Assembly (NCBI GenBank): GCA_020746105.1
Contig: CM036622.1
Location: forward strand, 11,518,487 to 11,582,486
DNA: 64,000 nucleotides
DNA from: Trogon surrucura
Lineage: Eukaryota > Chordata > Aves > Trogoniformes > Trogonidae
Direction of reading: 5' to 3'
Shown here piece after piece: positions 48,582 to 63,503 of this stretch; position 1 is the first letter of the stretch; every line of letters starts with the position of its first letter. The notes beneath the pieces are model-generated. The model was not told where the DNA came from and did no database searches. It saw only the letters and a program-made list of their open reading frames with translations. The translations under genes and the position numbers were made by a program.

Positions 48582-51500
48582 CTAAATGGAAAAGACACAT
48601 TGGCAAACATTAACGTTTATTATTGCAGTCAATCAACTGAAATATAATTCTGCCATTGTTATCCACCAACACTTTTCCTGTTTAAGTGCAACATGTTTAC
48701 TTTATTACTGAGGAGCTCAAACATTTTCTTTCACAATTAATTACTCCCTTTCTCCTCCCACCTAAGTCAAGGTGAGTGCTCATGAATCAGACCAAGATCT
48801 GAAATGCTTTCACTTCTACAGTGACACGGCCAGACCAAGGAAAGCTAAGAATTAGGGTTTTCACCACTTTTAAAATCTGTTGAAAGACTTCGCAAAAAAG
48901 AGGAAGGTGGCAAAGCTTTCAAAAAACCAACCAACCAAACAAAAACTTTCCACTGCCCCAAGCACAACACCCAACACCAGCACACAGACTCGTCATTTTA
49001 CTCTTTTCTCTTTCACAATATTACTGCTGAAGCAAAAGTTCAAGATCTATTACACCAAATGAAATAGCCCTGAGGGAGGAGATCAGATCTGTAACACAAA
49101 TCTTAAAAAACTACAGCCCTAAGAACACTGTGTAGAAAAAGCAGTTTGGATCACACTCCAGCTTGCTTTGCAAAGGGCCCTCCTACCTCCCTCACCCCAC
49201 TAGACAGAATCGGCACCAGTAATGGCAGTTCACAGTTACATAAAGACAAAAACATGCAAATTCCACTTCTACACTGTATTTAAACAGTTTGTTTCCACTG
49301 TGGTCCGTATATACACAGAAAAGCGCTGGCTATGTTCTGCGGGCAATGCTTTATCTGTTCACCTACAGCTAAAGCAGTGGGAAATGGCACAGGAAAACAC
49401 AGGACTCCAAAGCCTTGATCTAGATCAACTAACTTAAAAGCTGGGTGCAGAGAATAAATTATGGAAGTTAAAAACAATGAAGAAATCCTTGTCTCTTGGC
49501 AAGGCACTGGTGATTCTTCTAAGTCATCTTTGGCATGTTCGGTTCTTTGGTAACACTGGGTATATGCTGAACAGAAACACTTTATCCTGACACCTTGTAT
49601 CCATAGGTAGCTACAGAGCGCAGTGTTGGTAACCCAAGTTCAGAAAACAAGGAGCACTGTTTTCATTTTCCTACATCCAGTTCAAAACAGTACCACTTGA
49701 CACCACAAGCATACATCAGCAGCAAAAGATTGTGTTTCTCTGAAAATCTTTACTCCTCACCAGAAGACCTCTGTATAAGCTGCTCTCTCAAAACTGGAAC
49801 TGATAAAACTGAGCCAACCACATGCACACGCTTACTCAGCATGAGACCTACCGATCACAAAACGTGTAGGAACTTGTTCCTTTTCAGGAAATGCCCACAA
49901 CTGATTCTCAAATTCAAGCCCCAAACAAACATTAAATTACCACAAGCCACTACGCTGTTCATCTAACTCCTCAAACTGTGACCATCACTGTGCTTATCTG
50001 AGCACTTGAACACAAACTACCAACATATCTCATCATTACTACATTTTTGTGGCAGGCAAACATAAAGGCTTTTCTCTGTTCTCCTCTAATCAAGATATCT
50101 GCTAAAGCTTGCGTGTCCCCAAGCCAGCCAATGTGTTTTTCAAGCCATTCTCGTAAGGTCACGTCATCATTACTGGATGTCTTTCATATTACAACATATC
50201 CTAAGCAACAGAAACAAAACTACGGCTAAACAAGTTCCTACCATATTAATAAGTCCATCAAATCACCAGAAATGCAATGTTCTCAGATCTGTGCTACAGC
50301 ACAAAACCAGCTCTGTGCTCTCCCCTGTGCCATCTCTGGAAACAGCATCTGAGGGAGGATGGAGCTGCCTCTACACAGATCTACCTCCCACCACCACGTC
50401 TCCTCTTTCCTCAGGCCATCAGGTAGGAAGAGCTGCCAAGCTCAGTCAGTAGAAGTACGACAGGTTTTCCACGTTAACAATCCATCAGCTTTGTTTAACT
50501 AAACCATACACATCATTTTCAAAAGCACTCAGTATAAAAGGAGATGCCACAACAGACCATCACTTTTCAGAGGGTGAAGAGCTCAGCACTTCTTAAGTAT
50601 CAACCCCTCTAAAAAGTACTTTATGCTAACCATGCAAAAATTAGGATACATGTCTTCATTCCCTCTCAAAGTCAACTCAGAATGCATCTATGGATATTTG
50701 ACAGTCAAAGTGTGACAAATAAAGCAATATTGTGCTCTTCTCTGGGGTGCACAGCCCAGCCATTGCCCACGCAGTTGGAGGGACCAGACAATGCTTGTGT
50801 CTCCGTGTCAGTCAGCAGGTGACGTTCTATGAGACACCACACAGCCAAGCTCCTGTTCTGTCAAAGTCACGTGGATTTATGCTCAACTACAAGTGGCAGT
50901 ACGCTGTTCTGCCCAGACAAACTCATACTGCTTAGGACATGATTACTCACTAGGTGTTTTGCTTGCAGGAATCCTTTTCCACATCCTACTGCACACCCAT
51001 GACATCACAGTATCAACTAGTAAAGAGTAAGGAGACAGGAGGACTCTGAGACTTCAGCTTCACCTACATAACAATCAATAACACCATACTCCACTGCACA
51101 GCAAGGATACCAAAAGAGAAAGCAGGTCTCCTTTGCCACGCTGTAAGACACATGAGGCTCAAAATATAACAGGCAGAGCAGTTCAACTCAGTGCGCTGCT
51201 TTAAAATGGGGGACAGCTTGTGAGATAGCAGCCTGTCTTGGAAAGGAAGCCAAATCAGATTTGTATCTATCCAAATACAAATGTGAAACCTTCGGGTAAT
51301 GGCCTTCACACTCACGTTGTGCTCTTAGTAGAATGTTAGAGGGAAAAAAAATGACAAACAACAAACTGACAACGTTGCTTTCTCGAGTGCTTGTCATCAG
51401 TCCTGCCTACTGGCTTCTAAAAACCGCGATCATGCAAAAAAAAAGTGCGATTGCTTAACTCCAGAGGTCAAAGGTGAGTAGCTGCAATGGGCTCATGGTG

Positions 51501-54500
51501 AGTAAATGAATGTACAAGTCAGGAGAGGAGATCCACAAAAGCTCAAAATCGGCTGCAGACTGCCTGTCAGAGAAGCTATTAAGAAGTCTGTTCTACTAAG
51601 CCATCTACCCATGGCAGGGTAGAAAGCAACCAAAGGGTACCCAGAAGCAAATGCTCTTGAAAAAAGATCTGTTCTGTTGTGCTACCCCTGAGAAGGGAAA
51701 GAGAGAGAGAAAGAAAAAAAAAAAGCAGTTTTGCTACAACAGTAACAGAACATTTGTTTTGGAGGGATGGCTACCAGTCCAGTGTTTAACAAATCCAAGG
51801 ATTCCAAACAGGATGGCTTTAAAATTGACCTTAAGAGAAAGTCTGCTGTATTCTTGGAAGAACAGGAAAAGGATATGTCATATCTGAGAAGGAGATTGCT
51901 TATTTCTTTACCAGGAGTGCTTCAGCACACACAGCCAGTAACTGAGAATCAGTGCTCTGAACCCTGCCCTTTGGATTGAGCATTCAGTTCTCAGCATCCT
52001 GAGCAGCAAAGCCAAGCACAAAAAAAAAAATAATCGTTACATACACATAAAGTTCTGCTTCCAAATGAAAATATGGAGGGGAGCTACCTACAGCCAGATC
52101 ATTCATGCGCACTGTCTACATAAAATGAGGTAAAAAATAGCACCATGACAGGTTACCTGCAGAGGAGGGAAATTCAAAATAATAAAGGGAATTGAGACAG
52201 CTTGTAAAGGTAGCTACAATAACCTATAGAAATGATCTGATATGACGAGGTGTTCAGTAATACGAACAAGAGGTTTTCAAGGTAAATTAGGTAAGGTCTT
52301 TGTGAGCAGCGTACCAAGGATACTTTCGGTATCCATTAAGAGCTCCAAATCTCATCAAGTACATGCCTCAAGCAGACTGCATGAACACTTCCAAGCATCC
52401 AGACCCGAAGTCAGTCAGGAGAGAGTGGCCTGTATACTTGCTCCTCATTTAAGGATGTCTTTGACTAGCGAGAAAAAAACATGGGTTTCTATTCAGGCAG
52501 GTAAGGCCCAGCTTCTGAGATTCAAAAACCCCAACCAAGACCTCCTGTTAAAGAGTTCATTAAAAAAGGCAGACTCCTTTGGCTTTCACAAATTCACTTC
52601 CTTCCTTGTTTCAACTTCACATTTCTTCATCTTTACTCCTTACTCTTTACTCTGCTTTGTTTTCTCTAGAAGGAAGAGAGTGAAAATTAGGAAAAAGATA
52701 CTAGTTATTAGTAAAGAATAGAGCCAATATATGCAGATCCAAGTCTCCTCAATCCCAAAATCTGTTGGTTTAGCACTAGTTCTTTAATTTGAAAGACAAA
52801 CATCATGCACATGAAGATGATAAAGGCACTTTCTGTATTTGTACCAACACAGGGGTCTAAACAACACAAGTAGAGTATAACATAGGCATAATATTGTGAT
52901 GTTTCCTGTTCCTAAGCCACACTTGCCCTACAGAGCATCAAAAATAAATAAATTAGAACAATCAACATCCATAAGAAAAGAAGGCTTTGTGATTTTACAG
53001 GATGAAGCAGTTCAGTGGTTCCAGCACAGAGGAACAGCAGCAGCTGTCATAGAAAGGCTCCAATAAACCACTCACCTGTGGAGCAACAGGAGAACAGAAC
53101 AGAAGGAACAGTCACAAGGGTCAGCAGTAGGTGAACACAGGCACCAGCTGGAGATTTGGGTTTTTTTAATATTTTTTTAAAAAGCAGTAACATAACAGCA
53201 GTCAATTTGTGATTCCTCCAAAAAAGAGTAAACAAGGTACGTAGAACTCTACCACAGAATGCACGTGTAACACATTTCTAGGTGGACGCCCATTACGCAA
53301 AGGGTAAACCACTTCGGGGCACCCAGAACCAAAGCCCGTGGTCTGGGTGTACGTGTAGCAGAACGCTCGGCTGAACACAACAGCTTATCAAAAGCTAAAC
53401 ACTGCTGGAGCAGTTTCCTCCACAGACAGTAACACGTAGGTATGAACTTTATAATCCCTTTCCTTCTACCACCAGTCAGGGCTTGGCAGACAAGAAGAAA
53501 GGTGGCAGGTAATGAAGAGAGTTGAATTTTCCTGGTTTAGGAAGCAAAGGTAGGACAGAAGAAAGATGTGTAGGGTCATCTGCTCCACAGGTCAACACAG
53601 AAGAGAAAAAAAAATAAATTAATTCCACTCCCCAGTTTGTCTGTTGTTTTTTTCAGTCATGAAAGGATTGCTAATCCCACACAGCTGTCTTGCCATAACA
53701 CAGATAGCCAAAGTTGCGTTTTCTTCTTATCGCTGCAGTTTACTCTCTTGTATCAATTTGCCAAAAAGAAACTAGAGAGGCTCTTCCTAACCACCTCTCT
53801 TTAGTTCTCGCACCTTACCCTAACCACCTGCACATCTGCAGGCTTCTTGGTCTTCAATTACAATTAATATTTTTAAACTACATGTGCAGAAAGATCAGCA
53901 TGAATTATTGTTTCTACTTATGAATATAACAAGTCTAATGGAATACAATGACTGCATAATACATTTTAAATTATTACGACACGTAAGTTAACAATACTTT
54001 CCAGAAAACTGTATACTCACTTCCTTGCCATGGTTCAAGTCACACACCACCACTAGAGACTATAAACAAATGCTAACACGCCTTCAGTATTTATACGTAC
54101 CTGCTACTATAGAAGAAGGAATTACAAAATTACGTGTTTAGGCTCAATCTTGAATTCAGGAGGTATCAAGTATCTTCAGCAGCCACTTACACCACTGCAG
54201 GTAAAACTCCCCCCCTTTTCAATGTTCAGGGGTTGGGGTTTGGGGGATGGAGCAAAGGGGATTTAGTTTCTAAAAGCAAATGCTACGGTTTCCATACAGG
54301 CAGGGAAGAGGCATTCCTTCACTTCCAGAATACTTGGCAGTTGCAAGCGATCCTGTGGCTGGCACTAGCTGTACACCCATCACGTTTCAGAGGTCAGTGG
54401 ATTAACATAGAATTAGGGTGATACTGCTACAGGAACTACACTTTTTATTTAAAAGAAAGAAAGAAAGAAGTCAGACCTCCAGCAAGGAAAAAAATGTAGC

Positions 54501-56038
54501 TATCAATTCAGACAGTATATCTCCAGAATTTGTTAAGCTTATAAAGTAAGGTTCATTTTTATTATATTTGTTTCAATATTTGAAATGCATTTGAGGCCAT
54601 ACCTACAGTTCAGGTATAGCAAGAGCAGATATAGAATTTCAGGCCCATCTCTCACAATGATTTCTAACTCAGAGATACGAACTGAAATTCATCAGGTAAA
54701 GGCTGTTCAAAGGTGCTTTCCCCCCACCCTAAATCCAACCTCTTAACATTAAAATACAAGAATGCAACCAAAAATATCCACAGAAGGTTCCCCATCCTGG
54801 GTATACAATTATTGTCACATAGCTAAGCAAGCTCTTGATATTTACCCTGGCTGTGGAAGCAGGTTGACTGAGCCACTAAAACTCCCTGGCACACAACTAT
54901 GTTCCCGATCAGATCACTGTGTCCGGCGCAGGCTTTTATCTCCCTGCTGAATCTGGGCTAGGCCCTGGGTAATTGCCTCAAGGTAACTGTCAGCAAAGAC
55001 CAGCATTTGCTCTGTTCTGAACACAGGCTCTACACAATCTCAGAAATCTTGTCAGTGAGAGCGGGGTTATTCTGGATAGCTGAAAGGAGAACGAGATGTT
55101 AGGCAAAAGTAGCTAACTCTCCAGACAGCTGCCCCAGGACACAGACCAAAATGTGGAACCACTGCTACGCGTGGCTGCTGAAGATAAAGCATAAGGCCTG
55201 ATACAGCTACAGCACCAGCATTTCCCTTCTATAAGAGTATTTACATAGTTCAGGACTATTTAGCCAATTTAAGAGATTTTCTGAGGTGTAAGGAAAATGC
55301 GGTTATTAACAACGTAAGGATAGTGTGGAAAGAGCCCTATGACACAGCCAGAAAAGTACAGCAAGTGCTTACACTGAGCCTGGGAAGACTCTATAGTGTA
55401 GTCCTGTGGAAGGAAAATCCATACAAAAAACTCTAGTAACATTATCTTCCCACCCTCCACAACCACATCGCTTCCTTGCTCCATGTCTTCCCAGGAGCAC
55501 AGAGCACTTATAACTACAGTAGAGGATCCCAGATGATCCTAGTTCCTCCCTGGAAGGCTGTGCAACCATGAGATTTTATTTTAAACACCTTTTAGCCTTC
55601 CTTTTCCCTCCAAACATCAATAGCTCTAAGCAGTTTTTGATGCATTTGTTACTGCCAATGAAGTTAACCACCTGGCCCATCCTGCCACATCCATGGTACT
55701 CTGCAAGGGGATGAACAACCCCCAGCTGGAGCACACAAAGCAGCAGCAGCATCCTGAGCCTCTCCCTCTCTCCGTGCTGTTGATGCTGTGGAAGTTTTTC
55801 GCACCCCTTCCACAAATACAGCTTTTTCCCGTTAGCATACTCATTAAGTGAGTTAGGAAGCGCTTGCAATTCGGCCCAAACAAATTTATGGGGAAAAGTA
55901 GTTACTTGGTGTTTTCCTTAGAGTTCCACTTATCTTTCCCCTTCCTCTACTCCATGCAAACAAAAAAAGTTCAGATAATGAAGACCTGACGCCTCAGCAG
56001 GGAGGCTCTGCAGGCATCCCAAGCACTTAACATGATAA
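48582..56038. other. Long stretch without a recognised gene, probably intron
   Basis: Over 7 kb of AT-rich unique-looking DNA. A 159-codon plus-strand frame (52242-52721) has a composition typical of chance. The (AAAG)n repeat at 54451 is the only clear structure. Confidence 0.5.
54451..54470. repeat. (AAAG)n microsatellite
   Basis: Five near-perfect AAAG units. Confidence 0.85.
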
Positions 56039-56259
56039 AATCATAGAATCCTATCAGCTGGAAGAGACCTAGAGGATCATTGAGTCCAGCCTTTGTCCAG
56101 GCCCTATCAAACTACTAAATGATTCCCCTCAACACAACATCCACCCGTCTCTTAAACACCTCCAGGGACAGTGACTCAACCACCTCCCTGTTCCAATGGC
56201 TGACAACCCTCTCAGTATAGAAATTGTTCCTAATATCTAACCTGAACCTCCCCCGGCAA
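56039..56259 (-). mobile_element. CR1 LINE, 3'-end fragment with a small deletion
   Basis: About 220 bp of minus-strand CR1, from the AATCATAGAATCC tail into the end of ORF2 (CTCTTAAACACCTCCAGGGA). It resembles the 24/27-kb copies. At 56190/56191 it lacks nine bases (GGCAGCCTG) that they have, and the deleted segment ends with the same CCTG that precedes it. Confidence 0.9.
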
Positions 56260-56665
56260 GACAAGAAGAAAAGCTCCCTGGCCCTAAATTGAAACAGAGG
56301 TGAGTAGATGAGTGGCTCACTGTTACTTTTTGCATCAAAACTGGGACCTCGACAACTCCCACATCACCCAGTTAACCCAGTACAACCATCAATGGTGCCT
56401 TCGAGGTAGCAGACGTTCCTCTACCCAACAGCCAGTTACAGAAGTTGCAAAACTTCTCCAACAGATTGCTAGAATAACGTGTAAATTTCAAGGGTTTCCC
56501 TACAAGTTTGTCACCAAATTTATTTGGATCAATCCTCTGATCTGAAGACAAAGGATGCAAGGGCAGACCTCGGTAGTCTGGTGCACAGCTTTCACCTGCC
56601 AGCAGGCAAGCACCTAAGCCTACACGAAGCCTTTAAACAAATTCTGAGGTCACTCCCATAAGACT

Positions 56666-56694
56666 AACACACACACACACACCCCCACACACAC
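56666..56694. repeat. (CA)n microsatellite with a C5 interruption
   Basis: CA dinucleotides are interrupted once by ACCCCCAC and then continue. Confidence 0.85.
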
Positions 56695-57119
56695 TCTCTG
56701 ATGGCGATACACAGGAGGACTGCATGAAAATAAACGACTGAAATAATGATGTTTTCCTCACTGAATGCCACTGCCATCTACCACACAAGGGGCTGGGTTC
56801 ACATTCACATACACTTGACAATCTCTTCTAGCAGGGAAACGGGATCTCTTGTGTTTTAAATGCAGTACCTCCCAGGTTCTGGGTTACAGATCCACTCAAT
56901 TCTATTGGGATAATTCCCAGAAAGTAAGATGGTGACTACATTGCACACTGCTGAAGAAATAAGTGAGATTTTATTTCTCTTTTCCAGATATTCAGCAGTT
57001 CTGGTTTTATTCAATGAATATTTACTACCTATCAAAACGTTGGGAGAAAAATGAATTACCAGAAGCAACAAAAATGTTTGCAGCTTACTTAAATTTGAAA
57101 AAGCAGTCTGGGGTTTAAC

Positions 57120-57138
57120 AAAAAAAAAAAAAAAAAAG
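57120..57138. repeat. A19 run
   Basis: Nineteen consecutive A with no recognisable retroposed sequence upstream. Confidence 0.85.
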
Positions 57139-60100
57139 GCAGGAGGGGAAAAATCTCAGAAGTGTCCAAATATTTCCTAAATTAAAAAAACATTTTGTTG
57201 GAGCAGTTTCCGCAATGCCAACATTTCAAAACGAAAGCGCTCAGCTTTTCACAAAGAACTCTTAAAAATAAGATGGCCTCTATTAGCACTCAGTGAAATC
57301 TTTCTCACAGTCAGAAGAAACGTTTCAAAATTTATCCACAATTACATTCTAATCTTTTTGACCACAGAGAACTGACCAGCTTGGCTTCAAAATCCCACTC
57401 ATTTCTTTTCCCTTAAACTGATGAACTACTTACTCTATGTCTACTCCATCCTTTGTAACACAAGAGAGAACATGAAGAAGATAAATAGCACCTGTATTTA
57501 AATTAACTCATTCTTTAATGAATTACAGTATCTTAAATGAAACTGCACAGTAGCAACGTACTCCATCCTGGGCACTCATCAGAAACACAAACAGCACCGC
57601 CGTGTCATCAGCATCTCTCTTTAAGACATCCATTCCCCATGTTTATCATGGCACAAAGTTAAGAAAGAGCCTCCTAAGAATTCAGGGTGAAAACTGAAAT
57701 ATTAATAGCAAATAAAAACCTTTAACTATAAACTGGAATATTTCTTCTGTTCTACAGATCAGAATATTGCTCCAGCTTCTTGTAACAAAAGAGAGGTATA
57801 ATAAGCCATATATACTCCCTCAAAGCATTTCCAAAAGTCTCAAGACACTGAGTAACAGGAATTGGTTGTTTAATTTTAGTTGTCAAATTATTCGCTGAGA
57901 CAGTCCCTTAAAACCAAGGACTCTTTTTTTTTTTTTAATTAAACACAGCTGATTTATCAAATCAATTATCTAATTGCTGCTGTTTCAAATTAACACTAAA
58001 ATCTTTGTCTCTGCCTTTCTCAAAGTGTATATAGCTGCTATTTACATAGATGTTCATCATCCAAAATTTTAATTACTGGTCTTTACTAGAGACAGTATTA
58101 CTTCTCAGTGAAACACAGCTTATTTAAGAAAAATAATTATAAATAAAGCACACAAGCGCACATTCAGGAGCAACATTAGGAGTACGGTGGAAGCAGCTGG
58201 CCTCCAGTGCTCATTTCTTTTGCATTAAAGCATTCTGTAGCTTGACATAAAACATTTCTGATTACTTGTTTGTATTTGCATTATGTTATATAAGAGGAAG
58301 GAATGGTAGGTGAGACTGTCCACATATCAAACAGATGTGTTTCTTCATCTTCTAGCTTCACTCTTTTCCTCAAACTATTTATTATCCAATTCTGTGTCTT
58401 TTCACATTTCTCAAGAAAAAAATCAAATGGGGAAAAAAAAAAAGATAATTTGAGTGGCAGCCACCTGATTATTTTACAGTTCTTATAAGGACTGCAGGTT
58501 AGCTACGAAAACATCCTTTCATGCCCTGAAGGCAGAACATGACAGTCACTATAAGTGTGCCCTACACTCATCAAGTACAACACGACTGCTACAACTTACC
58601 TGATGTTTCTTCAGTTTTTCTGACTCATATTTGTGTAGATCTGTTGGTGTACGAGAGGAGCAATCCCTGCCAATGGTAGGGACACAGCCCTGCAACGGGC
58701 CTCTCCCAAAGCCACTCAAGCCGGCAGAGCAACAACGAACGATCCCTATTGGCTTTGTGTGAGGCCTTCAATCTTAAAAAAGGAAAAAACAGTTTACAGC
58801 ATGTTCAGAGATGTTTGTTTGCAGCAGATGTTTCTTTGTTTTCTTCCCAGAAAATTATACCAGAAAATACTCCCAGAAAATATACCACTCAAGCTTTACA
58901 CCATTAAAACACTTTGTGCCATAGCCTTGATGTACTTCGTAACCTCTGAAAAAGAACAAATTTCACATCACGAAGTATCAAAAATCATGTTTTAGTTGAA
59001 GTTTAATGACAATTCCAGCTACCTCCATACTATTAATGTAACCTAGAATTTGTTACAAATGTTGCACTTACATTTTATCACCATTTAGATTCAAACACAG
59101 AGAGGAAAGGGTAAATAATCCAAAAATTTTCCCTGTTCAAGATTACAAGGCTGGGTGGGGAATTGCTGATTAGAACTCTTAGTCAAACAAGACTCTATGT
59201 GACAGAAAAACTTTCCTGAAAAAGAAGAGCATTCCTTACCACACCAACTTGCAAAGCAAATAACTGACATCCTTGGAACATACATCCTTCCACATCACTG
59301 TGAAATGCATTTTCAATAAATAACAAAAATTACAGCTGCAGGAATACTGGGCAGAGGATGAACTTAAGATAAATGCAGCCATACATGTAAAAAGTTGCTT
59401 TCCATGAGCAGTACTCACTGCTACTGCCAAGGTAAATACACATTGTTGTTAATTTATTTTTCAAGGCCACACATTCATGCACATTAGTAGCAACTAAACA
59501 TGGGTCTATCCTCCCATTTCCAGACGCTGAACCCAGCATCCCACATTCCTAATTGCCACATCACTCCCAGGGTAAAAAGTCTTGGTTTAAGATCCACTAC
59601 CTCTTCAAAACAGCCAGTGTCAACTCCAAATGTTAAATTACATAGTAAGCAAATGCTAAAAGAGAGTTACATGATGGTAACCACTTAAACAATGCTCACA
59701 CTCTTTTGAAGAACTCAGCTTTAAGAGAGCAAAATCTTTCATACACACCTAAGTTTCCAGAAATCCTAGTGTGTAGCCCATCATCCTCATCCATAGCCAC
59801 ATAAAAGGGTTGCATCTTTTAATGCTTGTTTTACACAACATACTGTGGGGTCCAATATAGAAGCTGTCACTTATGTCAGAATGCACTTTACCCAACATGC
59901 TGGTAGAAGTTTGGGAAACACAGGAGAGGGGAGCAGAGAACACTTGTTAGCAATATTGAATGCCATTTTTGCACGGGCTCACAATCAGCTTGTAATTCAA
60001 CACCTTTTACTACCAAAGAGAAGACACAGCACAACTGTTGTTAGCGTTTCTGAGAAAATACACCAAAAGAGCCAAGTTTAAGCAAGTTGCATACAGCCAA

Positions 60101-63100
60101 TGGATTATTAAACCACTCGAGCCATTTGCTGTGGAATCTGCCCCCTTGACTGCCTAACATTAAGCAAGAACTGAAGGTAGGAGATGTCAAAGGTACCACC
60201 AGACATGGAATTTCATAAGCCTCTTTCACCCTCCACGTGACCTGAACTTTCCAGATAGTTGCAGAAGACAGACCAAGATCTTGCATATGAAATACTACTA
60301 TTCTTTTATTGAAGAAGTTTTATTTTTCCTGCTAATCCTATCGCTTAGGAAAGCAGCTATTTCTGCTCCCACAGCAAGTACTGTTCTGTTGCAGGACCCG
60401 TCCTAACATTTGGGAATCTAACTTTGAAGAGAAGCATTACAGCTTCCAGTTCCAACAACACTACTACACAAATACCTGAGAGGAAGCTATCCAACACCAG
60501 GAATTCTCACAAAGTTATGATGAAACATTCTGCGACAATAGATCATATTAGTTTACGTGATTACTGTATAAGCAGATGGTCTTTTAATCTTTCCTTCAAA
60601 CTCCTCTAGTAGTTTCAGTGCCTTACAATTAAACTCGATGTCCATTAAGGTACGAGTATCTTCAGATGTATCTTTTTTATCTCTTTCTACCCACTCTTTC
60701 ACCTCTTTGGGCCCACCACTGTATGTTCAGACACTCACTTGGATATTCACAACAATCTCCTCAATGCTGAAAGTCTCTCAGGACAAGCAGGACTGCTTAA
60801 ATCAGCCATACACACACACGGCTGCGTACGGCATGATAGGGCATGTCCGTACTCAACATGAACCAAGCGAACACACAGTGGCTCATACAAGTAACAACCT
60901 CATCCGCACATAGGGTGAAGAATATTCTCCAAATACAAATACAAAGCAAAAATTAAAATAAATACATTGATGTTGTCCTGATTAAGATACTCAGTTTAAG
61001 TACTGGCTCCTCAGGATCAGAGTAAACTTTATTTGCAACTGGCTTTAAGGAGCTACTTGACTCCCCACACACAGTCTAATGGATGCAGTTCAGTTAAAGG
61101 CAGATTGAGCAAGAACCAAATCACTGGGGGAGAAAGCGCCCCCCCCAAAAAAAGAACCATGAGACCAAAGTGTGTGACCCTCCAGAGCTCTACGGACAGC
61201 CAAAAATGCCCCAGAAGATTACTTACACCAAGCAAATTAAATGTAATTTCAGAAACACTTTGTGGAATCAGAGGTGCTGTTTCTAACATCACAGTTGAAG
61301 CCACTACCAGGACTGCAGATAAATTTGCTATGTTGCCACAGCTGAATACTCAGTAGTTTGAAGTTTTGCTGCTTTTTTTTCCCCTCCTCTCCTGACAGTA
61401 CTCTGGGGAATTGACTAGATTAGGTCTATTCCATTCTACAGTGTGAATATGGCAAAGGACAGTAAATTAAGCCTTTTGCTTCCAGACCAGAGACATCAGA
61501 AGTGTCAACCAACCTACCTGGCACAGAATCAAAGCAGCCAGAACCAAGAGGCTGGGAGATGGCCTAGCAAAGCACACTACAAGTCCCCCTTCTCAGCACA
61601 CTTGCAGAGAAGGTAACAGGTTGCTGGGACAACATGCTAGGAGAAAAAGTTCACAGGGAAGCATTTATTAATCAGCAGTTTTAAACCAATGTCTATTTTC
61701 AGCTGTGAGCCACAGAAAATGTGATTACATTGAGAGTATTGCCCCCACAATGCCACAACAGTGTTTCCTTATACTAAGTTGAGCTTTATTTGTAAGGTTC
61801 ACCAGAAAAAGATCCCTTAGTGTTTGTTCCCACTTTCTCAGAGCCACAGCTCTGAAAAAGGACCCAATTCTTACCAGCACTCCACTGATGATGCAAATGA
61901 CTCAACCCATCCCACGAAATGTGTTGGAGCAGTAGCACTGCAGCTGCCAGATCACCGAGAGCCCATCGTGCCACACACACCTCCCCTCCCAGAGCCGTCT
62001 GCAGCATCAAGTTGGTTATCTGTGCTGTAACGCTGTCTGCCCAGCAATCACCCACTTCGGGTTAAACTAATAATGGAATATAACTCAATCCAGTGTTCGT
62101 GATTCCTGCAGCACACAGAGAACATCCAAAGCAATGTATTTTTATAAGGCACATTACTCTTTGCTCTGTATGCCAAAAACTACAGGCAATTTTTAAAACA
62201 ACAAATTTCAGCGCCCATTTCTAGGCCTGTATGACAGCAAAAATTGGATGCTGATTGCATCAGACTTACTGAGAAAGTAATTCCAACATAAGATCCCATT
62301 CAGACGTTTACTCCTTATATTTCCCAGTTGCCTTTGGAAAAGTTAATAATTTTTTGGCTGTACTCACTCATCCTCATCCATCAGGCTGCACCAGGAGCCC
62401 CTCACATGTAAAGCTGAGCCTCTACATGAGACCTGGGATCCTCACTTGGTGTCACTGGTGCAACTCCCTGATGATTTTTCCAGTGTTTGAAACAGGCGAG
62501 TAACATAACATACCGATCACTTGTACTCACAAGCAGGTCAAGCTCAACCTGCCATCACACTGAGGCGAAACTTAAGGATAAAGCACGACCAACCTTACAT
62601 TCTCCACCGGTCAGTCCTCAACCAGCTGCACGTGTGACATCACGTGTGCAAAGTTTCAGTCGTGCCCTGCATGTCTTGGCAAATGAATGACACGTTCATT
62701 TACATGTAAGTATGTGTGTGTTCCATCTGTAATACTTTGAGATAAGAAAAAAGTAATGAATACTGGCTATAGAATTAAATATAGGATTGTTAGAAATTAC
62801 AGTATTTCTGCATAAAGTTCTTCTCTCTGAGAAGAAGTCTCACGACCGCCAAACAGGGATTAAACAGGAGCACACGGACCACGTGGGCTGGACTCTATCT
62901 TTGCTGACATGCTCTGGGCTGTGGCACCTAGGGGCTGATAATCCACTTGAGGGACACACAACATGACTGATGAACTTTCATTTTGGGAAACGGTTTCCCC
63001 TAAGCCGTTCTGATGTAACGTGAGGCACGGTGTAGGAAAAGCCACGAACCCGAGATTCAAAAACACCTCAAAAATATCACAACAGCATGCTCGCACCACG

Positions 63101-63503
63101 CCGAGTCATAAATTACAGAGTTTTGTGGCATGCGGTTTTGTTACCTCACACTAAGCATCGTGATAATTAGGAGAACCACACCTTTCATCTCACTGACCTA
63201 TAACATTATATTAATGTAACGTTACACTCGCAATTTAAGGTTCAGTGATTTCTTTTTCTTCAGCTATTCAGGCCTGCCTATTAAAACTTAATAAAGGGAA
63301 ACGCACACTGGCTTCACCATCGTGCAGCAGCAAGCTCTTTCCTCACGCTTCTAGTGAAACACGGGAGTCTCCGGTCCCCAAGTACTTAGAACTTGTGTAT
63401 TTCCCCTGATTTTAGAACTTGGTCTGCTCCGAAAAAATAGCTGGTTTTGCCCGTTTAAGCTCTTTATTAGCCAAACGCGAGTAAGTTTCAGAGGGTACGT
63501 TAC

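Larger units (their letters stand above)
56260..63503. other. Long stretch without a recognised gene, probably intron
   Basis: AT-rich DNA with (CA)n at 56666, A19 at 57120, a T12 run near 57926 and C8A7 near 61139. Only short frames occur. No transposon is recognised up to the CpG island. Confidence 0.5.

Noticed and set aside
52242-52721. 159-codon plus-strand frame
   Set aside because: The composition is that of chance translation, with no recognised domain, CpG context or clear splice signals.
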